Source: Gottschalkia acidurici 9a (GTDB lineage: Bacteria > Bacillota > Clostridia > Tissierellales > Gottschalkiaceae). From it: DNA of 64,000 bases. The notes beneath the pieces are model-generated. The model did no database searches. It was not told the DNA's origin and saw only the letters and a program-made list of their open reading frames with translations. Positions within the stretch are counted from its first letter, which is position 1; each line of letters begins with the position of its first letter. Below, in pieces: positions 1 to 9,103 of the stretch. Location of the stretch: positions 2,650,380-2,714,379 of the forward strand of contig NC_018664.1 in assembly GCF_000299355.1 (NCBI RefSeq), given 5' to 3'. The position numbers were made by a program, and so were the translations under genes.

Positions 1-360
1 TACTGTGTATACGTCTACTTTTTTAAGTTCTTCCATAATTTTTATAGTATCTTCTAATTCTACTTTATGAAATTGTATGTCTTGTCTTGTTGTAAATCTA
101 ATTTGTCTTTTTGAATATTTATTAGCTATCTTACTTATGGCTTTAAGTTGCTTTAATGTGATTAATCCACCCGGACTTCTCGGTCTTACCATATAAGTAA
201 TACTACTTCTCTCCTGATAAACTCCTACAGTGGCCCCGAAACTTTTGAAATTAAGCTTCTCTTCACCTTTTTCACTATATTCTTTTATCTTTAGTCTAAA
301 ATTTTCTATATAATCATCCGCATAATCTGGTGGTACGAACACGACAATCAGCCCCTTCAT
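1..360 (-). CDS. Nitrite/sulfite reductase, N-terminal part (cut by window edge)
   Basis: Open reading frame running off the left edge, so only the first 120 codons are present. The stretch RFTTRQDIQFHKVE is typical of the ferredoxin-like half domain that starts nitrite and sulfite reductases, just before the siroheme/4Fe-4S domains. Those domains would lie outside the window, so the substrate cannot be told. An in-frame TGA lies two codons before the ATG at 360. A GTG a few codons in has a better ribosome site (AAGGGG) and may be the real start. Family known, exact enzyme inferred. Confidence 0.7.
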   Translation of the reverse strand, partial: MKGLIVVFVPPDYADDYIENFRLKIKEYSEKGEEKLNFKSFGATVGVYQERSSITYMVRPRSPGGLITLKQLKAISKIANKYSKRQIRFTTRQDIQFHKVELEDTIKIMEELKKVDVYTV

Positions 361-470
361 TCGTCAATCTTTTTAAATCGCATCAGAATACTGTGCTTTA
401 ATACTATAAACAGTATATACTACTATTGAAAATATTGCCACACCTTTTTTGAAATTATTTTATAAAAAAT

Positions 471-530
471 AAAAAACTCTTAACATTACAAAGCTTCTAT
501 CGTTGAAATTTTGTAAATCAAGAGTTTTTT
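471..530. terminator. Bidirectional hairpin terminator
   Basis: Outer arms AAAAAACTCTT (471-481) and AAGAGTTTTTT (520-530) pair, and an inner TTACAAA/TTTGTAA stem lies between them. U-rich tails appear in both directions. It can end the minus-strand gene that stops at 544. Confidence 0.75.
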
Positions 531-543
531 ATTTAATATTATA

Positions 544-873
544 TTATTTAGTAGCTTTTAATTTTCCTATATCCCCTAAGTTCATAGCCGTTATTTGTTG
601 AATATTACTTAAGTCATTTCTAAGCTCTTTAATTTCTTCTTCTATACGATCTATTTTATCTGTAGAGTTTGGTAGTATATCTGTTGTTCCTATATTTATG
701 AATATTGCTTCATCCATTCCCATCCTATCTTCTTCCATGCTCATAAATGGCAATTCTTCTCTTAATTCTATATTCTCTATTTTCATAGCAAGCAAGTCTA
801 TTTTTCCAGCGATAATCTCTACTTTGTTTGTAAGTTTTTCTAATATTTCTATTATTTTATCTTCTCTACTCAT
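544..873 (-). CDS. Small coiled-coil protein of unknown function
   Basis: A 109-residue protein that I do not recognise. It has no signal peptide or membrane segment. Residues 1-40 and 70-100 are rich in E, K, I and L in heptad-like spacing, suggesting two short coiled coils separated by a methionine-rich linker (around PFMSMEEDRMGMDEAIF). The start is supported by an AAGGGGTG ribosome site just before the ATG. It stands alone: the next minus gene ends beyond a hairpin terminator, and upstream is a 420-base gap. A scaffolding or adaptor role is possible but unsupported. Confidence 0.6.
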   Translation of the reverse strand: MSREDKIIEILEKLTNKVEIIAGKIDLLAMKIENIELREELPFMSMEEDRMGMDEAIFINIGTTDILPNSTDKIDRIEEEIKELRNDLSNIQQITAMNLGDIGKLKATK

Positions 874-1293
874 TATTACACCCCTTTTTCTTCTGTTCGT
901 TTTACTTCATGTTTTCATTATATATTATAAGTTTAATACTCTCAACATTATAAGCATATTATTTTAATTTCAATGAAAGCCAATGTTTCATTAATTTTTT
1001 AATTTAAAAACTATGTTTTAATTGAATATTAAAAATTTATTTTCTATCAAAAGCACACTACGATATGAGTCATATAGGCAGATTTAGTGGACAGTTGAAC
1101 TTAATGGTTTTACGCCTAAATATCTGTGTTATTTTTTATTGTCTCAAATGACTACAACTATTTGAAACGAATAAAGGAGTTGTTAAAGTTAAGAACTTTA
1201 TAGTCCTATACATTATATTAAGATTAATACTATAATTTAATATATGACTGTTATAAAATAAGGATTTATCTTAAGTGTTAGTGGAGGTACTGT
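874..1293. other. Intergenic region, no gene seen
   Basis: About 420 bases of AT-rich sequence between divergent genes. No ORF with a ribosome site and no recognisable RNA was found. It must contain the promoters of the minus gene at 873 and of the acetyltransferase at 1294. Several short A/T runs could be -10 elements, but no clear pair can be chosen. Confidence 0.4.
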
Positions 1294-1842
1294 ATGATTA
1301 TTGAGAATAAAAGAATAGACGGAAAAATTTTAACATGGATACTTCGTTGTCCATTAAAAGACGATGCGATTGAATTATCTAATTTAAGAATTAAGATTGA
1401 TGGGGAAACAGAAAATCTTGATAGAGAACCTGGTGAGGACTTATTAACAGCAGAAGATTTTGAAAAAATTATTTATGAAGACTCAATATCTCCCCAAAAT
1501 ATATTTTTAGTTGCAGAGATAGAAGGCAAAATAGTTGGGTTTACTCGTTGCCAAGGAAGTAAGTTAAGCAGATTTAAACATAAAGTGGAATTTGGGTTAT
1601 GTATATTGAAAGAATATTGGGGATATGGAATTGGTAAAGTAATGATAGAAAATATTTTGATGTGGGCAGATATTACGGGAATTAAGAAAATTTCATTAAC
1701 TGTAGTACAAACAAATACGAAAGCTATTCAATTATATAATAAATATGGATTTGTAGAAGAAGGATTATTAATAAATGACCGTGTTCATAAGGGTGGAAAC
1801 TATTATAACACTGTTATAATGGCAAAAATATTAGAGAATTAA
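1294..1842 (+). CDS. GNAT-family N-acetyltransferase
   Basis: A 182-residue acetyltransferase. The acetyl-CoA pyrophosphate loop is visible as EYWGYGIGKVMIEN (about 109-122), the counterpart of the Q/R-x-x-G-x-G/A motif. The late-family signature NTKAIQLYNKYGFVEEG follows at about 141-157. The family transfers acetyl groups from acetyl-CoA to amines of small molecules or protein N-termini. The RimI/RimL-like layout does not reveal the substrate, and resistance to a toxin or antibiotic is possible. It has a GGAGG ribosome site eight bases before the ATG and its own terminator, so it is monocistronic. Confidence 0.85.
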   Translation: MIIENKRIDGKILTWILRCPLKDDAIELSNLRIKIDGETENLDREPGEDLLTAEDFEKIIYEDSISPQNIFLVAEIEGKIVGFTRCQGSKLSRFKHKVEFGLCILKEYWGYGIGKVMIENILMWADITGIKKISLTVVQTNTKAIQLYNKYGFVEEGLLINDRVHKGGNYYNTVIMAKILEN

Positions 1843-1881
1843 TTTTTACAATTTAAATATAATACTCTTAAAAACAAATTT

Positions 1882-1909
1882 AAGGAAGTCAAAATGACTT
1901 CCTTTTTAA
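1882..1909 (+). terminator. Terminator of the acetyltransferase gene
   Basis: Stem AAGGAAGTC (1882-1890) pairs with GACTTCCTT (1896-1904) around a five-base loop and is followed by a T run. Confidence 0.85.
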
Positions 1910-1971
1910 TTTATATATTTTCAATGCCATATTAAAACATGGAAAACTTTAAAATATAATAATAGCTATTA

Positions 1972-2940
1972 TTACATTACTTTATTTTTATGGATTAAAT
2001 CTTTTACATCACTTAGATTCTCTTCTAATTTTTCATCTACTACAGCAGCACGCTCTACGTGACTTATTAGATTATCATTCATATTTATTAATATTTCATC
2101 AGATAATTCTGCCTGAGCCAAAATATCATTGATATAATTCTTCTGTCTATTAATAGCGTTTGTAACTTCTTCTACTTCTTTTTGTACAGATTCAAAATCT
2201 TGTACTATATCCTTTATTTTTTCTGTAACTACTCTACTCATAAGGATACCTTCTTCTATTGCTTTATTACTTTTATCATTATTACTAGATGCTATATCTA
2301 TTTCATTTTGAATATTAACTACTAGCTCTTGAATTGTAGTAGTACTTTGAGTAGTAATCTCTGCCAATTTTCTAACCTCATCTGCAACTATCGCAAATCC
2401 TCTACCATGTTCTCCTGCTCTAGCCGCTTCAATTGCAGCATTCAAAGCTAAGAGATTAGTTTGACTTGCAATGTCTGTTATAGTTTTTATAATATCTGTT
2501 ATTTCTTTAGATCTTTCTCCTAAACTGATCATAGTGTTAGATGAATCCTGAGATTGAGATTGTAGTGAAGACATAACCCCCATTAGATTATTAACAGCCT
2601 CTTCTCCGTCTATAGATTTACTAACTGAATTAGTAGAAATCATAGTTAGTTTTTCACTTCGTTCAGATAGATACTCTGATAAACTGCTTGTTTCATTTGA
2701 TATGCTTTTTACTTTTTCAATTGTATCCTTTATTTCACCGGCAAGGTTAGCCAGCTCCTGGTGTTGTTCATTAACTAAACTGTGATTATGTAAAATTTCT
2801 ATCAACTTATCATAAGTTTCTTTTATAGATGACTTTAAAAACTCATTCTCGCTTTTTAAATCATTATTGGATTTGTCTATTTCAGTCATTTGAGCTGAAG
2901 CTCCAATTTCTTCTTGCACTTTGTTTTTTCTAAAGAACAT
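1972..2940 (-). CDS. Soluble methyl-accepting chemotaxis protein (signalling domain only)
   Basis: A 322-residue cytoplasmic receptor-like protein without transmembrane segments. An N-terminal helical/coiled region (about 1-90) is followed by the classic MCP signalling helices. The conserved hairpin tip, including [20 protein letters not shown] near residue 160-180, binds CheA and CheW. No PAS, globin or other sensor domain is evident, so the input is unknown; it may join a membrane receptor array or sense the interior. A strong AGAGGGGG ribosome site precedes the ATG. It is transcribed alone, and the flavodiiron gene upstream ends in its own terminator. Confidence 0.88.
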   Translation of the reverse strand: MFFRKNKVQEEIGASAQMTEIDKSNNDLKSENEFLKSSIKETYDKLIEILHNHSLVNEQHQELANLAGEIKDTIEKVKSISNETSSLSEYLSERSEKLTMISTNSVSKSIDGEEAVNNLMGVMSSLQSQSQDSSNTMISLGERSKEITDIIKTITDIASQTNLLALNAAIEAARAGEHGRGFAIVADEVRKLAEITTQSTTTIQELVVNIQNEIDIASSNNDKSNKAIEEGILMSRVVTEKIKDIVQDFESVQKEVEEVTNAINRQKNYINDILAQAELSDEILINMNDNLISHVERAAVVDEKLEENLSDVKDLIHKNKVM

Positions 2941-2992
2941 ACTTTTCCCCCTCTTTTATAATGGCTATTATAGTTACTTTATTTATAACCAA

Positions 2993-3026
2993 AAATCTCC
3001 TCTGTCACTAATAACAGAAGAGATTT
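2993..3026 (-). terminator. Terminator of the flavodiiron gene
   Basis: Arms at 2993-3005 and 3014-3026 (minus strand AAATCTC-x-TCTGT with ACAGA-x-GAGATTT) pair around an 8-base loop just after the stop at 3033. A short T-rich tail follows. Confidence 0.75.
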
Positions 3027-3032
3027 ATTAGA

Positions 3033-4220
3033 TTATTTCCCTAACATTTTTTCTCCAAAACTTTTCCCAAACTCGAAGCACTGTTCAAGTTCTTCTTCAT
3101 TAGGCATATATTTAAATTTTATACTATCTTGAATTATTTCTACTTTAGCTCTCTCAAGGGCTTCTTGTAACTCTTTTGGTGACTCTCCACTCCAACCATA
3201 GCTACCAAAAGCAGCTCCTACTTTCCCTGTATATTTAAGTCCACGTATCTCTTCCAATACTGGATATAGAGAAACTAAAGATCCATTATTTATCGTAGAA
3301 GAACCACAAATTATACCCTTTGATTTAAATATTTGAGTCAGCAAATCATTTAAGTCTGTATTAGATGTTTTATATATTCTATGTTCCACTCCTGCCGCTT
3401 CTAAACCAAGTCCTATATATTCCGCCATTTTTTTAGTAGCCCCATACATAGAGTTGTATATTATCACTACACTATCTTCTGATTCTCCTTTTGCCCATTC
3501 ATAGTATTTTTCAACTATCTGCATAGGATTTTCTCTCCATATTATCCCATGGCTCGGTGCTATTATGTCTAAAGGTAGGTTTAGTGATTTTATCTCATCT
3601 ATTTTTTTAATTACAAATTTGCTGAAAGGTGTAAGTATATTTGCATAATATTTTAATGCTTCCTGATGAACTTCCGCTTTATCAACCTTATCATTAAATA
3701 GCTCCGAAGAAGCATAATGTTGACCAAATGCATCATTAGAAAAAAGTATGTTTGCTTCCGTTAAATAAGTAAACATAGTGTCCGGCCAGTGTAGCATAGT
3801 GGCCTCAATAAACATTAAATCTCTTTTCCCAATATTTATCTTATCACCAGTTTTAACAGTTTGGACATCCCAATTTTTATGGAAGTGTCTTTGTATACTT
3901 TCTTTCCCCTTAACGGAAGCAACAATTTTGGCATTAGGGCACAATTCCATTATAGTTGTTAATGCTCCTGAATGATCAGGTTCTGCATGATTAATTACTA
4001 CATAATCTATATCGCCTAAATCTATAACTTTCTTTATTCTTTCTAAAAATATTTCTGTAAGAGGTTCAGAAACAGTATCTATTAAAACATTTTTATCATC
4101 TTTTATTAAATATGCATTATAAGTAGTTCCTTTATGAGTTGATAATTCATCCCCATGAAATCCTCTTACTTCCCAATCATTAGTACCAACCCAATATACA
4201 TTATCTTTTAACTTTTTCAT
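3033..4220 (-). CDS. fprA: Flavodiiron protein (A-type flavoprotein, O2/NO reductase)
   Basis: A 395-residue flavodiiron protein. The metallo-beta-lactamase-like domain (about 1-250) carries the diiron ligands H78, E80, D82 and H83 in HAEPDHSG, plus later histidines (LHWPD, SHGI). The C-terminal flavodoxin domain starts near residue 254 (YNSMYGATKKMA, the FMN phosphate loop). The family reduces O2 to water or NO to N2O with electrons from rubredoxin or F420/NADH systems, protecting anaerobes. No rubredoxin domain is fused. The start at 4220 has GGAGGGAG immediately before it; an in-frame upstream start would add 17 unconserved residues with no ribosome site. Confidence 0.93.
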   Translation of the reverse strand: MKKLKDNVYWVGTNDWEVRGFHGDELSTHKGTTYNAYLIKDDKNVLIDTVSEPLTEIFLERIKKVIDLGDIDYVVINHAEPDHSGALTTIMELCPNAKIVASVKGKESIQRHFHKNWDVQTVKTGDKINIGKRDLMFIEATMLHWPDTMFTYLTEANILFSNDAFGQHYASSELFNDKVDKAEVHQEALKYYANILTPFSKFVIKKIDEIKSLNLPLDIIAPSHGIIWRENPMQIVEKYYEWAKGESEDSVVIIYNSMYGATKKMAEYIGLGLEAAGVEHRIYKTSNTDLNDLLTQIFKSKGIICGSSTINNGSLVSLYPVLEEIRGLKYTGKVGAAFGSYGWSGESPKELQEALERAKVEIIQDSIKFKYMPNEEELEQCFEFGKSFGEKMLGK

Positions 4221-4336
4221 ATATCTCCCTCCAAGCTTTACTTTCCCGTTAATGTTATTGTTCCCCTGCATTATAACATCATACCTAGTAAGTTAATATA
4301 TGTTTACCCCAATATACTAAGTTATAACTATTATTT

Positions 4337-6715
4337 TTACTCTTCTACTCCAAAAACTCTATTAGCTATTTTTACACTCTCTCTAGCATCTTTCGCGAAG
4401 AAGTCTGCACCTACCATATCTGTATATTCTTCGTTTAAAACTGCTCCTCCTACCATTACTTGACAGTCTAAGCCTTCTTGTCTTAACGCCTTAATAGTTT
4501 CTCCCATACTACTAACAGTAGTAGTCATAAGTGCACTTAATCCAACTAACTTTATATCTTCTTCTTTTACTACTCTAACTACTTCTTCTATAGGAACATC
4601 CTTTCCTAAGTCAAATACATCAAATCCATAGTTTTCAAGTAACATACTAACTATATTCTTACCTATATCATGAATATCTCCTAGAACAGTTGCCACAACT
4701 ATTTTACCTTTAGACTCTTTCTTTTCCTCACTTTTACTTAGTTGATCTTTTATAACTACAAAAGCACTTTTAACTGCTTCTGCTGACTGTATAAGCTGTG
4801 GTAAAAATATCTGACCTTTTTCAAACCTGTCTCCTACTATATCTAGAGCCGGTATAAAGTGATTATTCACCACATCTAAAGCAGCCATTCCTCCATCTAA
4901 CATCTCTCTTGTTTTAGGAGCAGACTCTTCCTTTCTACCTTCTATTATGATCGCTCTTAAGTCTCTTTCTCCGTTATTTGAGATTTCCTTAGCTTGGCTA
5001 GGTTCTACATTACTATAGTGTTCTATATAATATGCGGAGTCTTTATCCTGATTATTTATTACTCTAAATACATTTACGGTATCCATAATTGATTTTGACA
5101 TTGGATTTATAATAGGCGCATCTAGCCCTGCTCCAAATGCTGCCGCAAGAAAATTACTGTTTATTAGTTCTCTATTAGGTAGTCCAAACGATACGTTACT
5201 TACTCCTAAAACAGTTTTCACACCTAATTCTCTTTTAACCAATCTTATTGCTTTTAAGGTTTCTTTAACTTGTGACTGTTGAGCAGATGCAGTTAAAACT
5301 AGACAGTCTATAAGTACATCTTCTTTAGGTATTCCGTACTCAGCAGCTGTATTAACTATCTTTCTAGCTATTTCAAGTCTACCTTCTGCAGTCTCTGGTA
5401 TTCCACTCTCATCTAGTGCAAGTCCTAATATTAAAGCACCATATTTTTTTACTATAGGGAATATAGCTTCCATAGATTCTTTCTTACCATTTACTGAGTT
5501 TATCATCGGTTTTCCGTTATATATTCTAACTCCAGCTTCTATGGCGCCTACATCTGAGCTATCCACTTGTAATGGAAGATTCACTACACCTTGAACTTCT
5601 CTTATTACTTTTTTTATCATTTCTGCTTCATCTATCTCAGGAAGCCCCACATTTATATCTAGCATGTCAGCCCCTGAATTAGTCTGATCTATTGCTTCAC
5701 CTATAATGTAGTCGAGATTGTTAGTTCTCAATGCTTCTTTTAATTTCTTCTTACCAGTAGGATTTATTTTCTCCCCTATAACTGTAGTAACATCATCTAG
5801 TATTACAGTTTTAGATCCCGATGTAGCAGCTGTAACTACCTTAGGATTAGTTTTAACTGGTGTTAATTTATCCAGTTGACTTCTAACTTCTTTTATAAAG
5901 CTTGGATCCGTTCCGCAACATCCTCCAAGTACTAATGCACCGTTCTTCGCTATTTCTATTAAGTACTCTGAGAATTCTTGTGGAGTTACATCGTATATTG
6001 TCTCTCCATCTCTTATTTTAGGAAGTCCTGCATTTGGCTGTATCATAACAGGGGCTTTAGAATATTCCAACACTTTATCTACTATAGGCTTTAATTCTTT
6101 AGGTCCTAGCGAACAGTTTACTCCCATAGCATCTATCCCTAGTCCATCAAGAACTATAGTTCCTGTAACTGGATCAGTTCCTACAAATGTTCTCCCATCT
6201 TCTTGGTAGGTTAATGTACAAAATACTGGCAAGTCGCAGTTTTCTTTAGCTGCAAGTACTGCTGCTTTTGCTTCATATATATCTGATATAGTCTCTATAA
6301 GTATAATATCAGCTCCAGCTTTTGCTCCTACTACAATTTGTCTCTTAAATATTTCATAAGCTCTTTCAAATGATACTGTTCCCATAGGCTCCATAAGTTG
6401 TCCAAGTGGTCCAATATCTAAAGCTACATATTTTGCTCCTGAATCTTTTGCTATCTTCACACCTGCTTCTATTATTTCCTCTACACTATAAGGACATTCC
6501 TTTAGCTTGAGCTCATTTGCTTGAAAAGTATTCGTGGTAACTACATCACTACCTGCTTTTACATATTCTTCATGAATTCCTCTTATAATCTCAGGATTAG
6601 TTATATTATATGTCTCTGGTAATTCCCCTGTTTTAAGTCCTGCTTTTTGAAGCATTGTACCCATAGCTCCATCAAATAATAAAAATTTACCCTCACTTAA
6701 TTCTTTAATTGCCAC
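4337..6715 (-). CDS. metH: Cobalamin-dependent methionine synthase lacking the activation domain
   Basis: A 792-residue enzyme that methylates homocysteine with methyl-tetrahydrofolate via cobalamin. Domain order: homocysteine-binding barrel (about 1-285, zinc cysteines in GVNCSLGP and GGCCGTDP), pterin-binding barrel (about 310-565), cap helices, and a cobalamin Rossmann domain with the D-x-H-x-x-G motif at D680/H682. E. coli MetH has some 1,230 residues because it also carries a C-terminal AdoMet activation domain. That domain is absent here and is supplied by the overlapping upstream gene. Translation starts at GTG, after GGATGGTG, overlapping that gene by 11 bases, so coupling is likely. 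Confidence 0.95.
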   Translation of the reverse strand: MAIKELSEGKFLLFDGAMGTMLQKAGLKTGELPETYNITNPEIIRGIHEEYVKAGSDVVTTNTFQANELKLKECPYSVEEIIEAGVKIAKDSGAKYVALDIGPLGQLMEPMGTVSFERAYEIFKRQIVVGAKAGADIILIETISDIYEAKAAVLAAKENCDLPVFCTLTYQEDGRTFVGTDPVTGTIVLDGLGIDAMGVNCSLGPKELKPIVDKVLEYSKAPVMIQPNAGLPKIRDGETIYDVTPQEFSEYLIEIAKNGALVLGGCCGTDPSFIKEVRSQLDKLTPVKTNPKVVTAATSGSKTVILDDVTTVIGEKINPTGKKKLKEALRTNNLDYIIGEAIDQTNSGADMLDINVGLPEIDEAEMIKKVIREVQGVVNLPLQVDSSDVGAIEAGVRIYNGKPMINSVNGKKESMEAIFPIVKKYGALILGLALDESGIPETAEGRLEIARKIVNTAAEYGIPKEDVLIDCLVLTASAQQSQVKETLKAIRLVKRELGVKTVLGVSNVSFGLPNRELINSNFLAAAFGAGLDAPIINPMSKSIMDTVNVFRVINNQDKDSAYYIEHYSNVEPSQAKEISNNGERDLRAIIIEGRKEESAPKTREMLDGGMAALDVVNNHFIPALDIVGDRFEKGQIFLPQLIQSAEAVKSAFVVIKDQLSKSEEKKESKGKIVVATVLGDIHDIGKNIVSMLLENYGFDVFDLGKDVPIEEVVRVVKEEDIKLVGLSALMTTTVSSMGETIKALRQEGLDCQVMVGGAVLNEEYTDMVGADFFAKDARESVKIANRVFGVEE

Positions 6716-7379
6716 AACTTACACCATCCTTTCTAAAATTACAATTATGATAACTACTACAGTTCTCACAACCTCTTTTATTTACTATCTGAGTTCCTTT
6801 ATCTAGAAATCCGATTATAGCAGTAACAGATTTTCTTGGTAACAGTATGCAACTTTCTGTAGTTGTAAGTCCTATAGATTTATTAGCATTTAATATGTTT
6901 ATTATATCTGGCTGAATATCTATGGCTAGATCTCCATACCCTGGGCTATATCTAAAGTTAGTTATATATCCATCTTCTTTAGCTATAGCTTTTATTTCTT
7001 CCTCAGCTTTATCACATACTTTTTCGATTGCTTCTGTTGAGCATGAATCCAATATTAATGACTTTGTCATATCAGTTTTTCCTAATACCCTAATTGTATT
7101 ATCCATACTTACACCAAGTGTCGCTGCCATTATAGCGCATTTCTTAGCATCTTTAAGATGATTATATATATCCTTACCTTTTAGAACAAGGTTAGTACCT
7201 AATATTTTAATATTTTCATTAGCTGTTACTTCTACATCAAATATCCTATAAGTATAAAGTGGCTTTGATATTTTTTTAGCTTCCCCTATACAATTATCTA
7301 TAAGAGTATTTAGATCATCTTGTATCTCTTGATTTTTATATCCTAGATATCTTAATACTTCTTTTTTATTTATATTCAT
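6705..7379 (-). CDS. Methionine synthase reactivation protein (stand-alone activation domain)
   Basis: A 224-residue protein matching the AdoMet-binding activation domain of MetH, here a separate gene. The AdoMet-loop-like sequence RYSPGYGDL lies near residue 142, followed by the conserved TTTESCILLPRKSVTAIIG segment. It should bind AdoMet and remethylate oxidised cob(II)alamin on MetH with an outside electron donor. The C-terminus is cysteine-rich (RGCENCSSYHNC), unlike classic MetH, and may bind metal or contact the donor. It is the first gene of the two-gene operon with metH, with an AGGAGGT site before its ATG. Confidence 0.88.
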   Translation of the reverse strand: MNINKKEVLRYLGYKNQEIQDDLNTLIDNCIGEAKKISKPLYTYRIFDVEVTANENIKILGTNLVLKGKDIYNHLKDAKKCAIMAATLGVSMDNTIRVLGKTDMTKSLILDSCSTEAIEKVCDKAEEEIKAIAKEDGYITNFRYSPGYGDLAIDIQPDIINILNANKSIGLTTTESCILLPRKSVTAIIGFLDKGTQIVNKRGCENCSSYHNCNFRKDGVSCGN

Positions 7380-7667
7380 AGAAAAACCTCCTAGACAGGA
7401 AAACTTAACTCTCTAATATCAACATCATTGTCTATGCTATCATTATAATATATATAACTACATTAAACTAGACATATGGAATTAATTTATAATTGATTGA
7501 TTAATTATTTAATATTATAAAAAAAATGTATATAAATTAAGTTTCACTTTATATCAATTATAAGTTATAATTATAGTTTAATAAACTTTATTTTCTTTAT
7601 TTTAAAATATTGATTTTAATATTGTTTATATAAAAATTCTTCATAGAAAGGTTGGAGGTTTTTTATA

Positions 7668-8723
7668 ATGTCAATTATAAACGTTCTTGTAGTAGATGAT
7701 TCTGCTTTTATGAGACAAGTTCTTAGAAATATTATTAATAGCCAAGTTGATATGAAAGTAATTGGCATAGCACGAGATGGTATAGATGCAATAGAAAAAG
7801 CAAAAAGCTTAAAACCTGATGTCATTACATTAGATATTGAAATGCCAAGAATGAATGGTAGTGAAGCCTTAAAAGTTATAATGGAGGAAGCTCCAACTAA
7901 AGTTCTCATGGTTAGTTCTTTAACTTCAAGAAATGCTGAAATAACTATGAAGTGTCTTAGCTATGGTGCTTTCGATTTTATTGAGAAGCCGTCTGGGAAG
8001 CTGAATTCTTCTTTTGAAGCAGTTACAAAAGAATTCCTAGAAGCTATAAGAAATTCTGTAAATGTAGATATTAATTCTCTTATTCCTAAGAAAATCAAAT
8101 CTGATTCCTATACCGCAAATAATAAGGGTTTTCATCCAAAACCAAGCATAAGTTCTCCTAATAAAATATTACTTATAGCATCATCCACTGGAGGTCCAAG
8201 ATCACTTGAAAAGATTATACCACTACTACCTGCTGATATAGGTTGTCCCGGTATAGTTGTTCAACACATGCCTGCAGGATTTACAAAATCATTGGCTGAA
8301 AGGTTAAACAAAGTCTCAAATCTAACAGTCAAAGAAGCTGTGGATGGCGAACCTTTAAAAAATAATACGATTTATATAGCACCGGGTGATTATCATTTGG
8401 GATTACAAAAAGTTGGAACTCAAGTAAAGTTGTTTCTTGATAGTTCACAAAAGATAAATAATGTTAGACCTGCTGCTGACTTCACTTTTGAAATGGCCGC
8501 TGATATATATGGAAGAAATATAGTTTGTGCCGTTCTTACTGGAATGGGCAAGGATGGAGCTCAGGGTGCTCTTAAAATTAAAAATATGGGTGGTAAAGTC
8601 ATTGCTGAGTCAAAAAATACTTGTGTAGTTTATGGTATGCCAAAAGCGGTAGTTGATGATGGATCTGCTGATTTCATATTAGATAATACCGAAATAGCAG
8701 ATAAAATCATATCTCTTTTATAG
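7668..8723 (+). CDS. cheB: Chemotaxis protein-glutamate methylesterase CheB
   Basis: A 351-residue two-domain response regulator. The receiver domain (1-120) has the phospho-acceptor D56 in TLDIEMPRMNG. A linker leads to the methylesterase/deamidase domain (about 160-351) with catalytic triad S173 (SSTGG), H200 (QHMP) and D296 (GMGKDG). Phosphorylated CheB removes methyl groups from chemoreceptor glutamates to reset sensitivity. It stands apart from other che genes, monocistronic, between a GGAGG ribosome site and a long terminator. Likely substrates include the two receptors in this window, which is inference. Confidence 0.95.
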   Translation: MSIINVLVVDDSAFMRQVLRNIINSQVDMKVIGIARDGIDAIEKAKSLKPDVITLDIEMPRMNGSEALKVIMEEAPTKVLMVSSLTSRNAEITMKCLSYGAFDFIEKPSGKLNSSFEAVTKEFLEAIRNSVNVDINSLIPKKIKSDSYTANNKGFHPKPSISSPNKILLIASSTGGPRSLEKIIPLLPADIGCPGIVVQHMPAGFTKSLAERLNKVSNLTVKEAVDGEPLKNNTIYIAPGDYHLGLQKVGTQVKLFLDSSQKINNVRPAADFTFEMAADIYGRNIVCAVLTGMGKDGAQGALKIKNMGGKVIAESKNTCVVYGMPKAVVDDGSADFILDNTEIADKIISLL

Positions 8724-8742
8724 CATTTAGTGCAATTCATAA

Positions 8743-8795
8743 AATAATCCTATTAAAAGTAGCCCAAATGTTTACCTTTAATAGGATTATTTTTA
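8743..8795. terminator. Bidirectional terminator between cheB and azlD
   Basis: A perfect 15-bp stem pairs 8743-8757 with 8777-8791, with a T run after it on the plus strand and A/T-rich sequence on the other side. It serves both convergent genes. Confidence 0.85.
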
Positions 8796-8800
8796 GTTAA

Positions 8801-9103
8801 TTATATCAATAGTAAAACCATGAAAGTACCTACTATTCCGCATAGTATCGGTCCCATCATACCTCCCTTTCTCCAAGAGTAAATAACAGCGAAACACAGT
8901 CCAATCGATGATGCCAAGAGCGAATTAGTTGCTGTAAATACTCCCGGTATAGCAAGTGCAGCTATTGCAGTACATGGCACAAATGATAGAAATCTACTTA
9001 TCCATGGTGGTAAATCTTTGTTAGTCTTAAATACGAAAGGTATAAGTCTAGGTATACAGGTAACTATAGCCATTCCTATAATAACAATTTGTGTTTTACT
9101 CAT
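8801..9103 (-). CDS. azlD: AzlD branched-chain amino-acid exporter subunit
   Basis: A 100-residue protein with about three to four hydrophobic segments and the AzlD-type core IPRLIPFVF near the N-terminus and PCTAIAALAIP in the middle. With AzlC it forms an exporter of branched-chain amino acids and analogues such as 4-azaleucine. Its ATG overlaps the azlC stop codon by four bases (ATGA), so the two are translationally coupled. The ribosome site AAGGAG lies inside the end of azlC. Confidence 0.9.
   Translation of the reverse strand: MSKTQIVIIGMAIVTCIPRLIPFVFKTNKDLPPWISRFLSFVPCTAIAALAIPGVFTATNSLLASSIGLCFAVIYSWRKGGMMGPILCGIVGTFMVLLLI

Noticed and set aside
698-967. Plus-strand reading frame of 89 codons over the coiled-coil gene
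   Set aside because: Low-complexity S/I/L product, no ribosome site, antisense to a better-supported gene. The same holds for the other plus-strand frames opposite minus-strand genes.
7380-7667. Cobalamin or SAM riboswitch upstream of the methionine synthase operon
   Set aside because: No conserved B12-box or S-box core was found; the 288-base gap is plain AT-rich sequence with only possible promoters.
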